From Collinsella sp. (GTDB lineage: Bacteria; Actinomycetota; Coriobacteriia; Coriobacteriales; Coriobacteriaceae), in contig WGSL01000002.1 of the NCBI GenBank assembly GCA_014871665.1, forward strand, positions 1-64,000: DNA of 64,000 bases, written 5' to 3'. A model generated the notes under the pieces. It made no database searches, was not told where the DNA came from, and saw only the letters and a list, made by a program, of their open reading frames with translations. Both the position numbers and the translations under genes were made by a program. Shown piece by piece: positions 10,218 to 19,872 of the stretch; position 1 is the stretch's first letter; each line of letters begins with the position of its first letter.

Positions 10218-11494
10218 TGCTTTCCTCGGCAGAACTGGTACTTTGGGCAATCCACCATGCGACGACGTTGCTCTTTGGCGTCTTTGCCTCGGCGGCGCTG
10301 TGCGGTGTCGAGATCAACGGCCGCCATTCGCTCGAGCTGGTGGGGGTCGGCGCCGTAACCGGATGTGCATTCGGCCTCGCCAATGCCGTCGGCGGCGAGC
10401 TTTTCGCCCGACAGGTCTATCCGCTCGTCGTGCATCTGCCGCTTGTCGTCTACCTGTGCGTACGCTATCGCCTGAGTCCGCTGCTCGCCATCCTGGGCGT
10501 TACCAGTGCCTACCTGAGCTGCCAGTTCAGCAATTGGATGGGCATCGCCGCATTTGCCGCAACCGATTCTCAGATCGCGTACTATCTGGCGCGCATCGCG
10601 ACCACACTCGCCGTCTTTGCCGTCCTGTTGCATTGGGCCGGCGACATCGGTCCACGCTTGGCGATTAAAAGCACCACCGAGCTGGGCATCCTTTTAATCC
10701 TGCCGCTCGTCTATTACGTCTTTGACTATGCCACCAACGTCTACACCACGCTGTTCCACTCGGGCTCGGTGGTAACGGTTGAGTTTTTGGCATTTGCGCT
10801 CTGTGCCTTCTATCTTATGTTTCTTGCCGTTTACCTGCGCGAATACGAAGAAAAGGAAACCGCCGAGCGAGAGCGCTGGATGCTCGAAACCCGCGACAGC
10901 GCCGCCATCAAAGAGCTCGAGGCTTGGCGTCAATCTGGGCGCGAGCTGTCGATTCTTCGCCACGATATGCGCCACTTCCTACGCGGCCTGGCCGCTTTAA
11001 TTGAGGAGGGCCACACCGACGAGGCGCTCAAACGCATCGATGAACTCTGCGAAGCCGGCGATCGCACCGCCGTACGCCGCTTCTGCGCCAACGAGACCGT
11101 AAACATCGCGCTTTCGTCATTTAACTCGGATATCAATAGAAACGGCATTACCGCCAACCTGCGCGCCGCCGTACCCGAAACCATCCACGTAGGTGACGCC
11201 GACCTGTTTAGCGTGCTCTCAAATGCCTTGGAAAACGCTATCACCGCTGCAAGCGCCGCACCCCAAGGAAAGCGATTCGTCGACTTTGACCTGCGATTAG
11301 AGGACGGCCAGCTGCTGCTGTTAGTTTCCAACACGTTTGACCGCGCGCCGCGCATGGTCGACGGCATGCCCGTAGCCGGGCACACCGGACACGGCTTTGG
11401 AACCAAGAGCATTAAGCTTGCCGTCGAACGCATGAATGGTAACTGCCAGTTCCGCATTAACGGCGATCGGTTTGAGCTGCGCGCTGTGATGTAG
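10217..11494 (+). CDS. GHKL-type sensor histidine kinase (AgrC-like)
   Basis: 425 residues with about six membrane segments in the first 205, then a linker helix, a phospho-acceptor region with the LRHDMRHF motif and a C-terminal HATPase_c_5 domain. The N box (NALENAI) and G box (GHGFGTKSI) are present. It starts at the ATG overlapping the regulator stop, so the pair is translationally coupled. This is the layout of peptide- or surface-sensing LytTR systems. The ligand is unknown. Confidence 0.92.
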   Translation: MLSSAELVLWAIHHATTLLFGVFASAALCGVEINGRHSLELVGVGAVTGCAFGLANAVGGELFARQVYPLVVHLPLVVYLCVRYRLSPLLAILGVTSAYLSCQFSNWMGIAAFAATDSQIAYYLARIATTLAVFAVLLHWAGDIGPRLAIKSTTELGILLILPLVYYVFDYATNVYTTLFHSGSVVTVEFLAFALCAFYLMFLAVYLREYEEKETAERERWMLETRDSAAIKELEAWRQSGRELSILRHDMRHFLRGLAALIEEGHTDEALKRIDELCEAGDRTAVRRFCANETVNIALSSFNSDINRNGITANLRAAVPETIHVGDADLFSVLSNALENAITAASAAPQGKRFVDFDLRLEDGQLLLLVSNTFDRAPRMVDGMPVAGHTGHGFGTKSIKLAVERMNGNCQFRINGDRFELRAVM

Positions 11495-11558
11495 AAGTGC
11501 GGCGCCGATCTCGAGGCGTGCCTTGCCCGCCAGGCAATCGCTCGCCGGCGCCAATCCG

Positions 11559-12134
11559 CTACAGCGGAGCGGTCGCCGGAGTCAGCTGCTTGATATAGGC
11601 CCACATGCGCTGCTTAGCGGCCTTGTCGGTGAGTGCCGCCTCAAAGCCGTCGAGCGCGAGCACGCGGCGGCCCTGCACATGGGCGACCAGGCCGGGCTTG
11701 AGCATGGCGGTGTCGAAGTCATCGATCGCCACGAGCATATCGGCGTAGGTCTCGCGCATGGCATCGGCCGCGTTGTTGTCGAGCAGTAGCACCGCCTCGG
11801 GGTCCAAGGCCTCGAGCGCCTCGCGGAACAGCTCGCACGGCAGAGTCTCGCCCACCGCGACCGCTCCGTCACCCACGCCGGCGACGCTTGCCAGCACGCA
11901 AAAATCCTCGGGCGCGTAGCCGATGGCCCCAAGCGCCTTGCGCAACGCCGCGCCATCCGGGCCGGCGGCAAGCTCGCCACCCGAACGCTCGGCCTCGTCC
12001 AAATCGCCTTTGACCAGCACGATCGGCGAGCACGCGTTGCCCGCGATACGCACGCCACGGACCGCAAGCGATGTGAGCTCCTGCTCGGCCGCCTGGGCGA
12101 TGGCTTCTTTTTTCTGGCTTTGTGACGTGGACAT
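11559..12134 (-). CDS. Unrecognised conserved-looking protein
   Basis: 191 residues, soluble, acidic, Ala-rich. The order of segments (IVLVKGDLD, AAGPDGAALRKALGAIG, then LDPEAVLLLDNNAADAM) faintly recalls the uracil-DNA-glycosylase fold, but no catalytic motif of that superfamily can be confirmed, so I assign no function. ATG 12134 is chosen because GGAGAG precedes it and because the upstream ATG (12164) falls inside a TATAAT -10 box. It is convergent with the upstream kinase gene and divergent from trxA. Confidence 0.75.
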   Translation of the reverse strand: MSTSQSQKKEAIAQAAEQELTSLAVRGVRIAGNACSPIVLVKGDLDEAERSGGELAAGPDGAALRKALGAIGYAPEDFCVLASVAGVGDGAVAVGETLPCELFREALEALDPEAVLLLDNNAADAMRETYADMLVAIDDFDTAMLKPGLVAHVQGRRVLALDGFEAALTDKAAKQRMWAYIKQLTPATAPL

Positions 12135-12162
12135 GCGCTCTCCAATCGTTTGCGTGCCCACC

Positions 12163-12168
12163 ATTATA
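12163..12168 (-). promoter_or_regulatory. -10 box TATAAT for the 191-residue gene
   Basis: A perfect TATAAT on the minus strand lies 29 bases upstream of the chosen start at 12134, giving a leader of roughly 22 bases with GGAGAG in it. No clear -35 was identified. Confidence 0.55.
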
Positions 12169-12270
12169 TAAAAGAGCTGCCCGCGAGTGGTTGCTTTGCG
12201 GGCGGCTGGGTATAAGCACGGTCGTACTGAGTTTTACGCGGCTGAGCCGCGTCACATTATGGAGGTCACC

Positions 12271-12591
12271 ATGGCTGACATTAAGCAGATTACCCCCGAG
12301 AACTTCGATTCCGTCGTTAACGACAGCCTGCCCGTGCTGGTCGATTTTTGGGCACCGTGGTGCGGTCCCTGCCGCTCCCTCTCGCCCATCGTTGACGAGG
12401 TTGCCGATGAGCTGGCGGGCAAGCTTGCCGTTGCCAAATGCAACGTCGACGACAACCAGGACCTGGCCATGAAGTATGGCGTCATGAGCATCCCCACGCT
12501 GATTGTGTTTAAGAACGGCGAGGAGATTGACCGCTCGGTTGGCGCTCTGCCCAAGACGAGGCTGCAGGCGCTGCTGGAGAAGCATCTGTAA
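12271..12591 (+). CDS. trxA: Thioredoxin
   Basis: A 106-residue thioredoxin with the WCGPC active site at 30-34, the cis-proline in MSIPT at about residue 75 and the usual five-stranded fold length. It reduces protein disulfides using thioredoxin reductase, which is not in this window. GGAGGT ends 4 bases before the ATG, ruling out longer starts. Closed by the hairpin at 12703-12735. Confidence 0.95.
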   Translation: MADIKQITPENFDSVVNDSLPVLVDFWAPWCGPCRSLSPIVDEVADELAGKLAVAKCNVDDNQDLAMKYGVMSIPTLIVFKNGEEIDRSVGALPKTRLQALLEKHL

Positions 12592-12702
12592 TACGCTTGT
12601 TACTTACCCGCCGTCCATGAGCGCTTTTGCACCGCTCGCCGGACTTCTGGATGCACCGAGTGCAACCACGGATAGTATGGTAGTCACAAACAGCCCCCAG
12701 TG

Positions 12703-12740
12703 AACGGGTGCGGGTCGCACAGACTCGTACCCGTTTTCTT
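12703..12740 (+). terminator. Intrinsic terminator behind trxA
   Basis: A stem of about 9 pairs, AACGGGTGCG (12703-12712) with 12726-12735, is followed by TTTCTT. It lies 110 bases after the trxA stop. Confidence 0.6.
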
Positions 12741-12812
12741 ATGCAGCTGCGCGCAGAGCGGGCGTAGTAAAATCTGAACCACTGAACTGCCCCATACAAA
12801 AGGAGATTTTCC

Positions 12813-13061
12813 ATGCATGATGTTGGAATGAACATGAGCCAGCTTGCCATGAGCGTCAAACAGGTCAACGACACCATCGAGCTCGCTCATGAGTGGAGCC
12901 ATCAGCTGCTGCATGCGACCGAGAATTTTGACATGGAGCGCATCGGCGCCAAGCTCGAGGCCGCCATGGCCGCGCTGCACGAGGCGCATGACGCGCTCGA
13001 GGGCTACGAGGAAGCCATCGAGGCCGACCACAACTCCGTCGGCTCCGTGAAGCTGGTGTAA
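12813..13061 (+). CDS. Small unknown protein upstream of nikR
   Basis: 82 residues, mostly helical and acidic, with six histidines (two in its first third, then WSH, LLHAT, LHEAH near the middle) and no cysteines. AAGGAG precedes the ATG. Its TAA ends one base before the nikR GTG, so the two are co-transcribed and probably coupled. Context suggests a link to nickel homeostasis or hydrogenase maturation, but no family was recognised. Confidence 0.8.
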   Translation: MHDVGMNMSQLAMSVKQVNDTIELAHEWSHQLLHATENFDMERIGAKLEAAMAALHEAHDALEGYEEAIEADHNSVGSVKLV

Positions 13062-13062
13062 C

Positions 13063-13575
13063 GTGGCCGAACATGAGCACGGCTGCGGGTACGAGCACGA
13101 GCATCCGCACGGGGCGGATGGTGACGCAGGCTGCCACTGTAGTGGCTCCGGCTCCGAGCTGGTCCGCTTTTCGGTTACCGCACCGGACGACCTGCTGCGC
13201 CGTTTTGACGAACAGATCGCGCGCCGCGGCGACGTGGCCAACCGCTCCGAGGCCGTGCGCGACCTGATTCGCGCCTCGATCGCCAAGGAGCAGATGCGCA
13301 CGCCCGATGAGCATGTTATCGGGTCGCTCACCATGATCTACGACCACCATACCGGCGACCTGACGCGCCGTCTGGACGAAGTGCAGCACGACTACACCGA
13401 CGAGATCGTATCGACCATGCACGTGCATCTGGATCACCACAACTGCTTGGAGATTCTGGCGCTCAAGGGTCGCGGCGAACGTGTCTACGAGCTGGCTGAC
13501 CGTCTGCTGGGCCTGCGCGGCGTTAAGCACGGCGAGCTCACGTGCGCCGCCACCAAGCAGAGCCTGGGGCTGTAG
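13063..13575 (+). CDS. nikR: NikR, nickel-responsive repressor with His/Cys-rich N-terminus
   Basis: 170 residues. A ribbon-helix-helix domain (about 33-75) is followed by the ACT-like tetramerisation domain. All four high-affinity Ni ligands of E. coli NikR (H76, H87, H89, C95) have counterparts with matching spacing: H109, H120, H122, C128. E. coli NikR is 133 residues; the extra about 30 N-terminal residues here are packed with His, Glu and Cys and may bind or buffer metal. The GTG start is supported only by tight coupling to the upstream gene. It precedes hypFCDE, a nickel-dependent pathway. Confidence 0.92.
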   Translation: MAEHEHGCGYEHEHPHGADGDAGCHCSGSGSELVRFSVTAPDDLLRRFDEQIARRGDVANRSEAVRDLIRASIAKEQMRTPDEHVIGSLTMIYDHHTGDLTRRLDEVQHDYTDEIVSTMHVHLDHHNCLEILALKGRGERVYELADRLLGLRGVKHGELTCAATKQSLGL

Positions 13576-13606
13576 CGGGATTTCCCGCAGCGCACCTGCC
13601 AAAAAG

Positions 13607-13666
13607 GGACAGGTTTGTTTTGGCAGGTTTAGCGTTTTACCTACCAAAACAAACCTGTCCTTTTTT
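13607..13666 (+). terminator. Terminator between nikR and hypF
   Basis: A perfect 17-bp stem, GGACAGGTTTGTTTTGG (13607-13623) with 13644-13660, is followed by T6. It ends 25 bases before the hypF start, so hypF either has its own promoter or is expressed by read-through. Confidence 0.85.
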
Positions 13667-13691
13667 GGTCGGTTTTGATGAGGGGTGTCGC

Positions 13692-16162
13692 ATGCGGCAT
13701 GTGCATATTCATGTGACGGGCATTGTGCAGGGCGTTGGCATGCGGCCGTTTGTGTATCGCGAGGCCATTGCGTATGGCATTTGCGGATGGGTGCTCAATG
13801 CGGGCGACGGCGTGCATATCGAGGCACACGCTCCGGCCGATGCGCTCGATGCTTTTGTTGCCGCGCTTTCTGAGCATGCGCCTGCGGCAGCCCGCGTAGA
13901 GCGAGTCGATATTGCGGATTTGGAGCCTGGCGGTTGGAGCACTGCCGATGAGCAGGGCTTTCACATTGTGGCGTCGCAGGACCAGACCGCGCACACCACA
14001 CTTGTCTCGCCCGATATCGCCACCTGCAACGATTGCTTGCGCGAATTGTTCGATCCCGCCGACCGACGCTATCACTACCCCTTTATCAACTGCACTAACT
14101 GCGGGCCACGCTTTACCATCATCCGATCGTTGCCTTATGACCGAGCGGCCACGTCGATGGATTGTTTTCCCATGTGTCCCAAGTGCGCTGCGGAGTATGT
14201 CGACCCACTCGACCGGCGTTTTCACGCGCAGCCCGATGCCTGCTTTGATTGCGGGCCGCATATTACGTGGCGCGAGGCTGTAAACGGCATGCGTGCGGGA
14301 ATTCGTCCGCGACACCGGCCGTCGGCACCACACGCGAGGCCAGCGACGCTATCATCGAGCGCTGCGTCGAGCTGCTGGCAGGCGGCGGCATCGTCGCCAT
14401 CAAGGGTCTGGGCGGATTCCACCTTGCCTGCGATGCCAGCAACAAACAAGCAGTGCGCGAGTTGCGTCGTCGCAAGCGTCGCAGCAACAAGCCGCTTGCC
14501 GTTATGGTGCGCGACCTTGCCGACGCCGAGCGCCTGTGTCATATCGATGGCGTTGAGCGCGAGCTTCTCGCCGGCAGCATCCGCCCCATCGTGCTGCTGC
14601 GCCGGCGCACTGTTGGCGAGGGCAACGGCGATTCTCCCGACGCCCTCGTACTCGCGCCGTCCGTCGCGCACAACCTGCCCGAGCTCGGCGTTATGCTCCC
14701 CTACACCCCGCTTCAGCATCTGTTGCTTGCCGCGGCAGAAGCCCGCGATATGCACGCGCTCGTCATGACCAGCGGCAACCTGAGCGAAGAGCCCATCGAG
14801 ACCGATGACGATCTTGCCCGGGAACACCTCGTTGCCGCCGGCATCGCCGACGCGTTGCTCGGTAACGACCGCGCAATCCTCTCGCGCTACGACGACTCTG
14901 TAGTGCGCGTGGTCGACGGCGCCGTTATGCCCGTGCGCCGCGCTCGCGGATATGCACCTCAGCCGCTGCCGTTGCCGGCGCTCGACGGCGCTCCGTCCTG
15001 CGTGCTCGCCTGCGGGCCACAACAAAAGGCCACGATTGCGCTCACGCGTGAAGGGACGAACGGCGAGGCAACCTGTTTTGTGTCGCAGCATATCGGCGAT
15101 GTTGAAAACGGCGGGACCTTCGATGCCTGGAACGCTGCGCGCACGCGCTTGGAAGATCTCTTTGACTTGGCGCCCACTGCCCTAGCCTGCGACTTGCATT
15201 CGAGTTATCTTTCGAGCCAATGGGCCCGCGAACAGGCACGGGAGTACAACCTGCCGCTTATCGAAGTTCAGCACCATCATGCACATATCGCGAGCGTGAT
15301 AGCCGAAATCATCGCCGCGGGCCGGCTTACAACCGACGCGCGTGTCCTTGGCATCGCCTTTGACGGCACCGGCGCCGGCACCGATGGGACCATTTGGGGC
15401 GGCGAGCTTCTTGTTGCCAGCCTTGGCGGCTTTGAGCGCGTCGCGCATTTGCGCACCTGGGCGCTCCCCGGTGGGGCGGCCTCCGTGCGCGACGCCCGCC
15501 GCAACGCCTTTGCCCTGCTCAGTGAGCTCGGCCTGCTCGAGCACCCAGGTACCGCTCGGCTTTTGGACAGCCTCGGCGAGCAAACGCGCAGCGTGACAGC
15601 CACCATGATCGAGCGCGGCATCAACAGCCCGCGTACCAGCAGCATGGGGCGTCTCTTTGATGCCGCGGCAGCAATTCTGGGCATCTGCGACAAGGCAACC
15701 TACGAGGGCGAACCCGCCATCGAGCTTGAGGCTGCCGCCTGGCGCGCGCTCAGCAGTGAAAGCGCCTGCCCCACCGGAAATATAGCGGGCTTTTCCGTAA
15801 CCGAATCATCCCGTCCGGACGCCTGCCATGTTCTAAACTCCAGATCGCTTATTGAGGCGCTTTTGGAGGGAATCAGGGCCGGCGTACCCGCCGGCAGGCT
15901 CGCGCTCGACTTCCATATCGCCATCGCGCGCTCTTCGGCACGAATCGCACGCGAAATCTGTGCGCGCGAAGGCATCGATACCGTCGCGCTCTCGGGTGGC
16001 GTGTTCATGAACCGACTTTTGCTCCAGCTCCTCACCCGCGAGCTCAAAAGCATGGGTCTCACTGTCTTGGTTCCTCACTCCGTACCCGTCAACGACGGCT
16101 GCATCGCCTACGGTCAGGCGGCAGTCGCAAGCGCTCGTCTTGCGCAGATTGCATCACAGTAG
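13692..16162 (+). pseudogene. hypF: HypF carbamoyltransferase gene interrupted by a frameshift
   Basis: HypF makes the thiocarbamoyl group on HypE that becomes the Fe-CN ligands of [NiFe]-hydrogenase. The N-terminal acylphosphatase domain (VQGVGMRPFV) and the zinc-finger-like cysteine pairs read from 13692. The YrdC-like domain (AIKGLGGFHLACDA) and the C-terminal kinase-like domain (HHHAHI, GGVFMN) read in another frame to 16162. The switch lies at about 14285-14330. Total length leaves remainder 2 on division by 3, so one base is missing; restored, the product would be about 823 residues. It could be a real null mutation, a sequencing error or recoding. GAGGGGTG precedes the start. Confidence 0.88.
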
Positions 16163-16296
16163 CTCGCCCTCGCACGCCGCCGCGCCCAGCCGTCTCACAG
16201 GCGTAACGCGTTTGCCCGCGAACCCCGCGAGCGCTACCATCAACTGATGGATTATTGAGCGCCCGTCCAGCGCAAAGCGTATAAAAGGGGAACAAT

Positions 16297-16557
16297 ATGT
16301 GCCTTGCCGTTCCCGGTAAAGTAGTCAAACGCGACGACGACCTCAAGGCCACCGTCGACATGATGGGCATCGAGCGCCCCGTGTCGCTGCGACTCGTGCC
16401 GACGGCGCAGGTTGGCGACTATATTCTCGTACACGCCGGCTTTGGCATCCAGATTGTCGACGAGCAGGAAGCACAGGAAACGCTCGAGCTTGTTAATGCC
16501 ATGTCCGAGCTGGTCGAAGAAGACCAGCTGACCACCAACCCGGCGGAGGCTTACTAG
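16297..16557 (+). CDS. hypC: HypC/HybG-type hydrogenase assembly chaperone
   Basis: 86 residues starting MCLAVPGKV, with the essential Cys2 exposed after Met removal and the OB-fold core ending in HAGFGIQIVD. HypC carries the Fe(CN)2CO unit between HypD and the hydrogenase large subunit. AAAGGGGAAC precedes the ATG. Its TAG overlaps the GTG of hypD (TAGTG). Confidence 0.97.
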   Translation: MCLAVPGKVVKRDDDLKATVDMMGIERPVSLRLVPTAQVGDYILVHAGFGIQIVDEQEAQETLELVNAMSELVEEDQLTTNPAEAY

Positions 16558-17669
16558 TGGCGCCCGAGCAGCCGGCGCGCTCCGGTATCGATTTCTCGGC
16601 ATTCCGCGATTCCAAGCTGGCTCGCGAGCTCATCGAGCGCATTCATGAGCTTGTCGGCGACCGCACCATCAACCTTATGGAAGTCTGCGGCACGCATACC
16701 GTGAGCATCGGGCGCTATGGCTTTCGCTCCATTATGCCGGCCGGGCTCAAGCTGCTGAGCGGCCCGGGCTGCCCCGTCTGCGTCACCGCCAACCGCGACA
16801 TCGACCACGCAATCGCGCTCGCCAACATAGACGGCGCCATCATCACCACCTTTGGCGACATGATGCGCGTGCCCGGATCATCCACCTCGCTCGCTGCGCA
16901 AAAGGCGGCGGGGCGCGATATCCGTATCGTCTATTCCCCGCTCGACGCGCTCGACATTGCCGAGCAAAACCCTGATCGCCCGGTCATTTTTATGGGCGTG
17001 GGCTTTGAGACTACGACGCCCACCATCGCCGCCGCCATCTTGGAGGCCGAGGCGCTCGGGCTTTTGAACTTCTCGGTCTATTGCGCCCACAAGGCCACGC
17101 CGCCGGCGTTGCGCGCCATCGCCAACGACCCCGAGACCACCATCGACGGCTTTATCCTGCCGGGCCACGTCGCCACCATCACGGGCTTGGCGCCCTTTAG
17201 CTTTTTGGTCGACGAATTCAATACCCCGGGCGTGGTCACGGGATTTGAACCGGTCGATATCCTGCAGGGCATCTGCATGCTGGTCCAGATGGTTGTCGAG
17301 GACAGGCCGGTGATTGACAACGCCTACCGCCGTGGCGTCAACGCAGACGGCAATCCCGTGGCGCGCCAGCTGGTCGAGCAGGTGTTTGAGCCGTGCGATA
17401 CCACATGGCGCGGGCTGGGGCTGATTGCCAACTCGGGCCTTTCCATCCGCCCCGAGTTCTCGCGCTTTGATGCCCGCGCTCGCTTTGACGTGCCCGTTGA
17501 GGCGACGGTCGAGCCGCGCGGGTGCCGCTGCGGCGACGTGCTGCGCGGGGCCATTGCGCCGAGCAGCTGCCCGCTCTTTGGCCGCACCTGCACGCCCGAG
17601 CACCCCGTCGGCCCGTGCATGGTGAGCTCCGAGGGCAGCTGCGCGGCGTACTACCGCTACCGCGACTAG
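16557..17669 (+). CDS. hypD: HypD, Fe-S scaffold for Fe(CN)2CO assembly
   Basis: 370 residues with the CGTHT motif near residue 42, the GPGCPVC motif near residue 72, the GFETTTPT segment and a C-terminal cysteine cluster (PRGCRCGDVL to GSCAAYYRY) that binds a [4Fe-4S] cluster. It works as a complex with HypC and HypE. It starts with GTG overlapping the hypC stop. Length is typical of the family. Confidence 0.97.
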   Translation: MAPEQPARSGIDFSAFRDSKLARELIERIHELVGDRTINLMEVCGTHTVSIGRYGFRSIMPAGLKLLSGPGCPVCVTANRDIDHAIALANIDGAIITTFGDMMRVPGSSTSLAAQKAAGRDIRIVYSPLDALDIAEQNPDRPVIFMGVGFETTTPTIAAAILEAEALGLLNFSVYCAHKATPPALRAIANDPETTIDGFILPGHVATITGLAPFSFLVDEFNTPGVVTGFEPVDILQGICMLVQMVVEDRPVIDNAYRRGVNADGNPVARQLVEQVFEPCDTTWRGLGLIANSGLSIRPEFSRFDARARFDVPVEATVEPRGCRCGDVLRGAIAPSSCPLFGRTCTPEHPVGPCMVSSEGSCAAYYRYRD

Positions 17670-17717
17670 CCCGGGCACACCCGCACACCGGCACCACCCA
17701 CGATTGGAGTTTTCGAT

Positions 17718-18752
17718 ATGTCCCATAGCGTTACCGATAGCACCGTCCTGCTGGGCCACGGCTCCGGCGGCCAGATGATGAAACGCATCATCGATGAGGT
17801 CTTTTTGGATGCCTTTGGGTCGCCCGAGCTGCTCGAAGGCAACGATGCCGGCGTCGCCGCGCTGCCCGCGAGCGGGCGCATCGCCATGTCGACCGACAGC
17901 TTTGTAGTCTCGCCGCAGTTCTTCCCCGGTGGCAACATCGGCCGCCTCGCCGTGTGCGGAACCGTCAACGACGTCGCGACCTCGGGCGCCAACGTGCGCT
18001 ACCTGTCGTGCGGCTTCATCCTCGAAGAGGGCTATCCCATGGACAAGCTGCGTCAGATCGTGCAGACCATGGCCGAGACGGCGCGCGAGGCGGGCGTGTC
18101 CATAATCACCGGCGACACCAAGGTGGTCGAGCGTGGCGGTGCCGACGGCGTCTACATCAATACCGCCGGCGTGGGCGAGGTACCCGCGGGCGTGGCGCTC
18201 AGTGGCGCAAACTGCCGCCCCGGCGACGTCATTCTGGTGTCGGGCACACTGGGCGACCACGGTATCGCCATCATGAGCCAACGCGAGGGCCTGGCGTTTT
18301 CGAGCACGATCGAAAGCGACGCCGCGCCGCTCAACCACCTGATTGCCGATGTGCTTGCCGCAGCACCCGACACGCGCTGCTTTCGCGACCCCACGCGCGG
18401 TGGCTTGGCGTCCACACTCAACGAGTTTGCCCAGGCCAGCGTCATTGCCATGGAGATCGACGAGAATGCTGTGCCCGTGCGTCCCGATGTGCAGGCGGCT
18501 TGCGAGATGCTCGGCTATGACGTGCTGCAGGTGGCAAATGAGGGCAAGATGGTTGCCGTCGTGCCGGCCGAGCAAGCCGATGCCGCGCTGAGCGCCATGC
18601 GCGCCGCCCGCTACGGCGAGAATGCCGCCATCATCGGTCGCGTGCTGCCACTTGCCGAGGGCGCCCATCCCGCCGTGCGCGTGCGCACCGGCTGGGGCTC
18701 GACCCGCATCCTCGACATGCTCGTGGGAGAACAGCTGCCGAGGATTTGCTAA
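17718..18752 (+). CDS. hypE: HypE, cyanide-ligand donor
   Basis: A 344-residue PurM-like ATPase with the GHGSGG N-terminal motif and the invariant C-terminal PRIC, whose cysteine is carbamoylated by HypF and dehydrated to thiocyanate. A GGAG site precedes the ATG. It ends the hyp cluster seen here. hypA, hypB and the hydrogenase structural genes are not in the window. Confidence 0.97.
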   Translation: MSHSVTDSTVLLGHGSGGQMMKRIIDEVFLDAFGSPELLEGNDAGVAALPASGRIAMSTDSFVVSPQFFPGGNIGRLAVCGTVNDVATSGANVRYLSCGFILEEGYPMDKLRQIVQTMAETAREAGVSIITGDTKVVERGGADGVYINTAGVGEVPAGVALSGANCRPGDVILVSGTLGDHGIAIMSQREGLAFSSTIESDAAPLNHLIADVLAAAPDTRCFRDPTRGGLASTLNEFAQASVIAMEIDENAVPVRPDVQAACEMLGYDVLQVANEGKMVAVVPAEQADAALSAMRAARYGENAAIIGRVLPLAEGAHPAVRVRTGWGSTRILDMLVGEQLPRIC

Positions 18753-18857
18753 CGACAAAGGCTCAGGGCTATTAAAGATATTCAGATTCCAAACATGCCC
18801 GGCACGCATGCCCAGTATCATGGGGTGCGTTTTACAACTCAAGCGGCAGGAGCACCC

Positions 18858-19526
18858 ATGGCAGCAGCTTTTTCCCATGTGATCTTTGACCTGGACGGCA
18901 CCATTCTCAACACGCTCGAGGACCTGGCGGCCGCCGGCAACCATACCTGCGAGGCGCACGGCTGGCCCACGTTTGCCGTTGACGAGTACCGCTACAAGGT
19001 GGGAAACGGCATGCTCAAGCTGGTTGAGCGCTTTATGCCCGCCGAGTACGCAGGCGACGGCCGCATGTTTGAGCAGACGCTTGCCGAGTTTAGGGCTTAC
19101 TACGGCGAGCACAAGGAAGACCACACCGCTCCCTATGCCGGCACGATCGAGATGCTCGACCGCTTGCGCGCCGCGGGCGTTCAGCTTGCCGTGCTCACTA
19201 ACAAGGACCACGTCTCGGCGGCTTCGCTTATCGAAAAGTATTTTGGTTCCAAGCGCTTTGCGCTGGTGCAGGGCCGTGTCGATGCGTTTCCGCCCAAGCC
19301 CGAAGCACCCGTCACGCTGCATGTGATGGAAGAGCTAGGCGCCGACCCGGCGACCACGCTCTACGTAGGCGATTCCAATGTCGATATCCTGACCGGCCAC
19401 AACGCCGGCCTTAAGAGTGCGGGCGTCAGCTGGGGTTTCCGCGGCCGCGCAGAGCTGGAAGCCGCCGGCGCCGACTACGTGGTGGACACCCAGGACGAGC
19501 TCGCAGCGCTGATCCTGGGCGAGTAA
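18858..19526 (+). CDS. HAD phosphatase, phosphoglycolate phosphatase-like
   Basis: 222 residues. HAD motif I DLDGT with nucleophile Asp11 and acid Asp13, an all-helical C1 cap, motif II VLTNK, motif III lysine in PPKPEA and motif IV VGDSNVD are all present. The layout is that of Gph/PpaX enzymes, but the substrate cannot be read from sequence. AGGAG precedes ATG 18858; the upstream in-frame ATG lacks a ribosome site. Confidence 0.88.
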   Translation: MAAAFSHVIFDLDGTILNTLEDLAAAGNHTCEAHGWPTFAVDEYRYKVGNGMLKLVERFMPAEYAGDGRMFEQTLAEFRAYYGEHKEDHTAPYAGTIEMLDRLRAAGVQLAVLTNKDHVSAASLIEKYFGSKRFALVQGRVDAFPPKPEAPVTLHVMEELGADPATTLYVGDSNVDILTGHNAGLKSAGVSWGFRGRAELEAAGADYVVDTQDELAALILGE

Positions 19527-19569
19527 CGAGCGACACTGCTTAACGCAGCTGCGACAATTCTTCCGCGCA

Positions 19570-19739
19570 GAAAGCGCATCCCGTTTTGGAGCTCCGGAAT
19601 GGGATGCGCTTTCCGTTTGAGGCACATCAGGGAAACCGCATCCCGTTTCAGAGCAATATTCCGGGTCGCACTTTCCGCAACCCACCCCATCCGGAAAATG
19701 CGACCCACTATTCGGCCAAAAACCGGGTCGCGGTTTCCC
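19570..19739. repeat. Dispersed nested-palindrome repeat (family C, copy 2)
   Basis: A perfect 13-bp hairpin (19570-19582 with 19601-19613) is followed by an outer stem (19630-19645 with 19724-19739, mostly paired) enclosing a 15-bp stem with one wobble (19663-19677 with 19692-19706). All arms are variants of the same word, GGAAA-(C/G)-NGC-(A/G)-(T/A)-CCC, as at 4618-4745. This copy sits behind the HAD gene. Bases 19745-19830 hold further GTCCCCAACTGCCG words and no gene. Confidence 0.65.
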
Positions 19740-19872
19740 AAGCACTCGATGCAACGCTGGCACAAGGAGTGTCCCCAACTGCCGGCAGAAAAGGAACGTC
19801 CCCAACTGCCGCCTTCCCAATGACTACTTCAGCGATGGCAACGTCGCAGGTAAAAGTGCTACTTTAAGCCAA

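Noticed and set aside
16878..19322. 814-codon open frame opposite hypD and hypE
   Set aside because: Runs antisense across three clear genes; no ribosome site and no recognisable domain.
12592..19526. Hydrogenase structural genes or hypA/hypB within the hyp cluster
   Set aside because: All frames in the cluster were accounted for; none shows hydrogenase large-subunit or HypA/HypB motifs.
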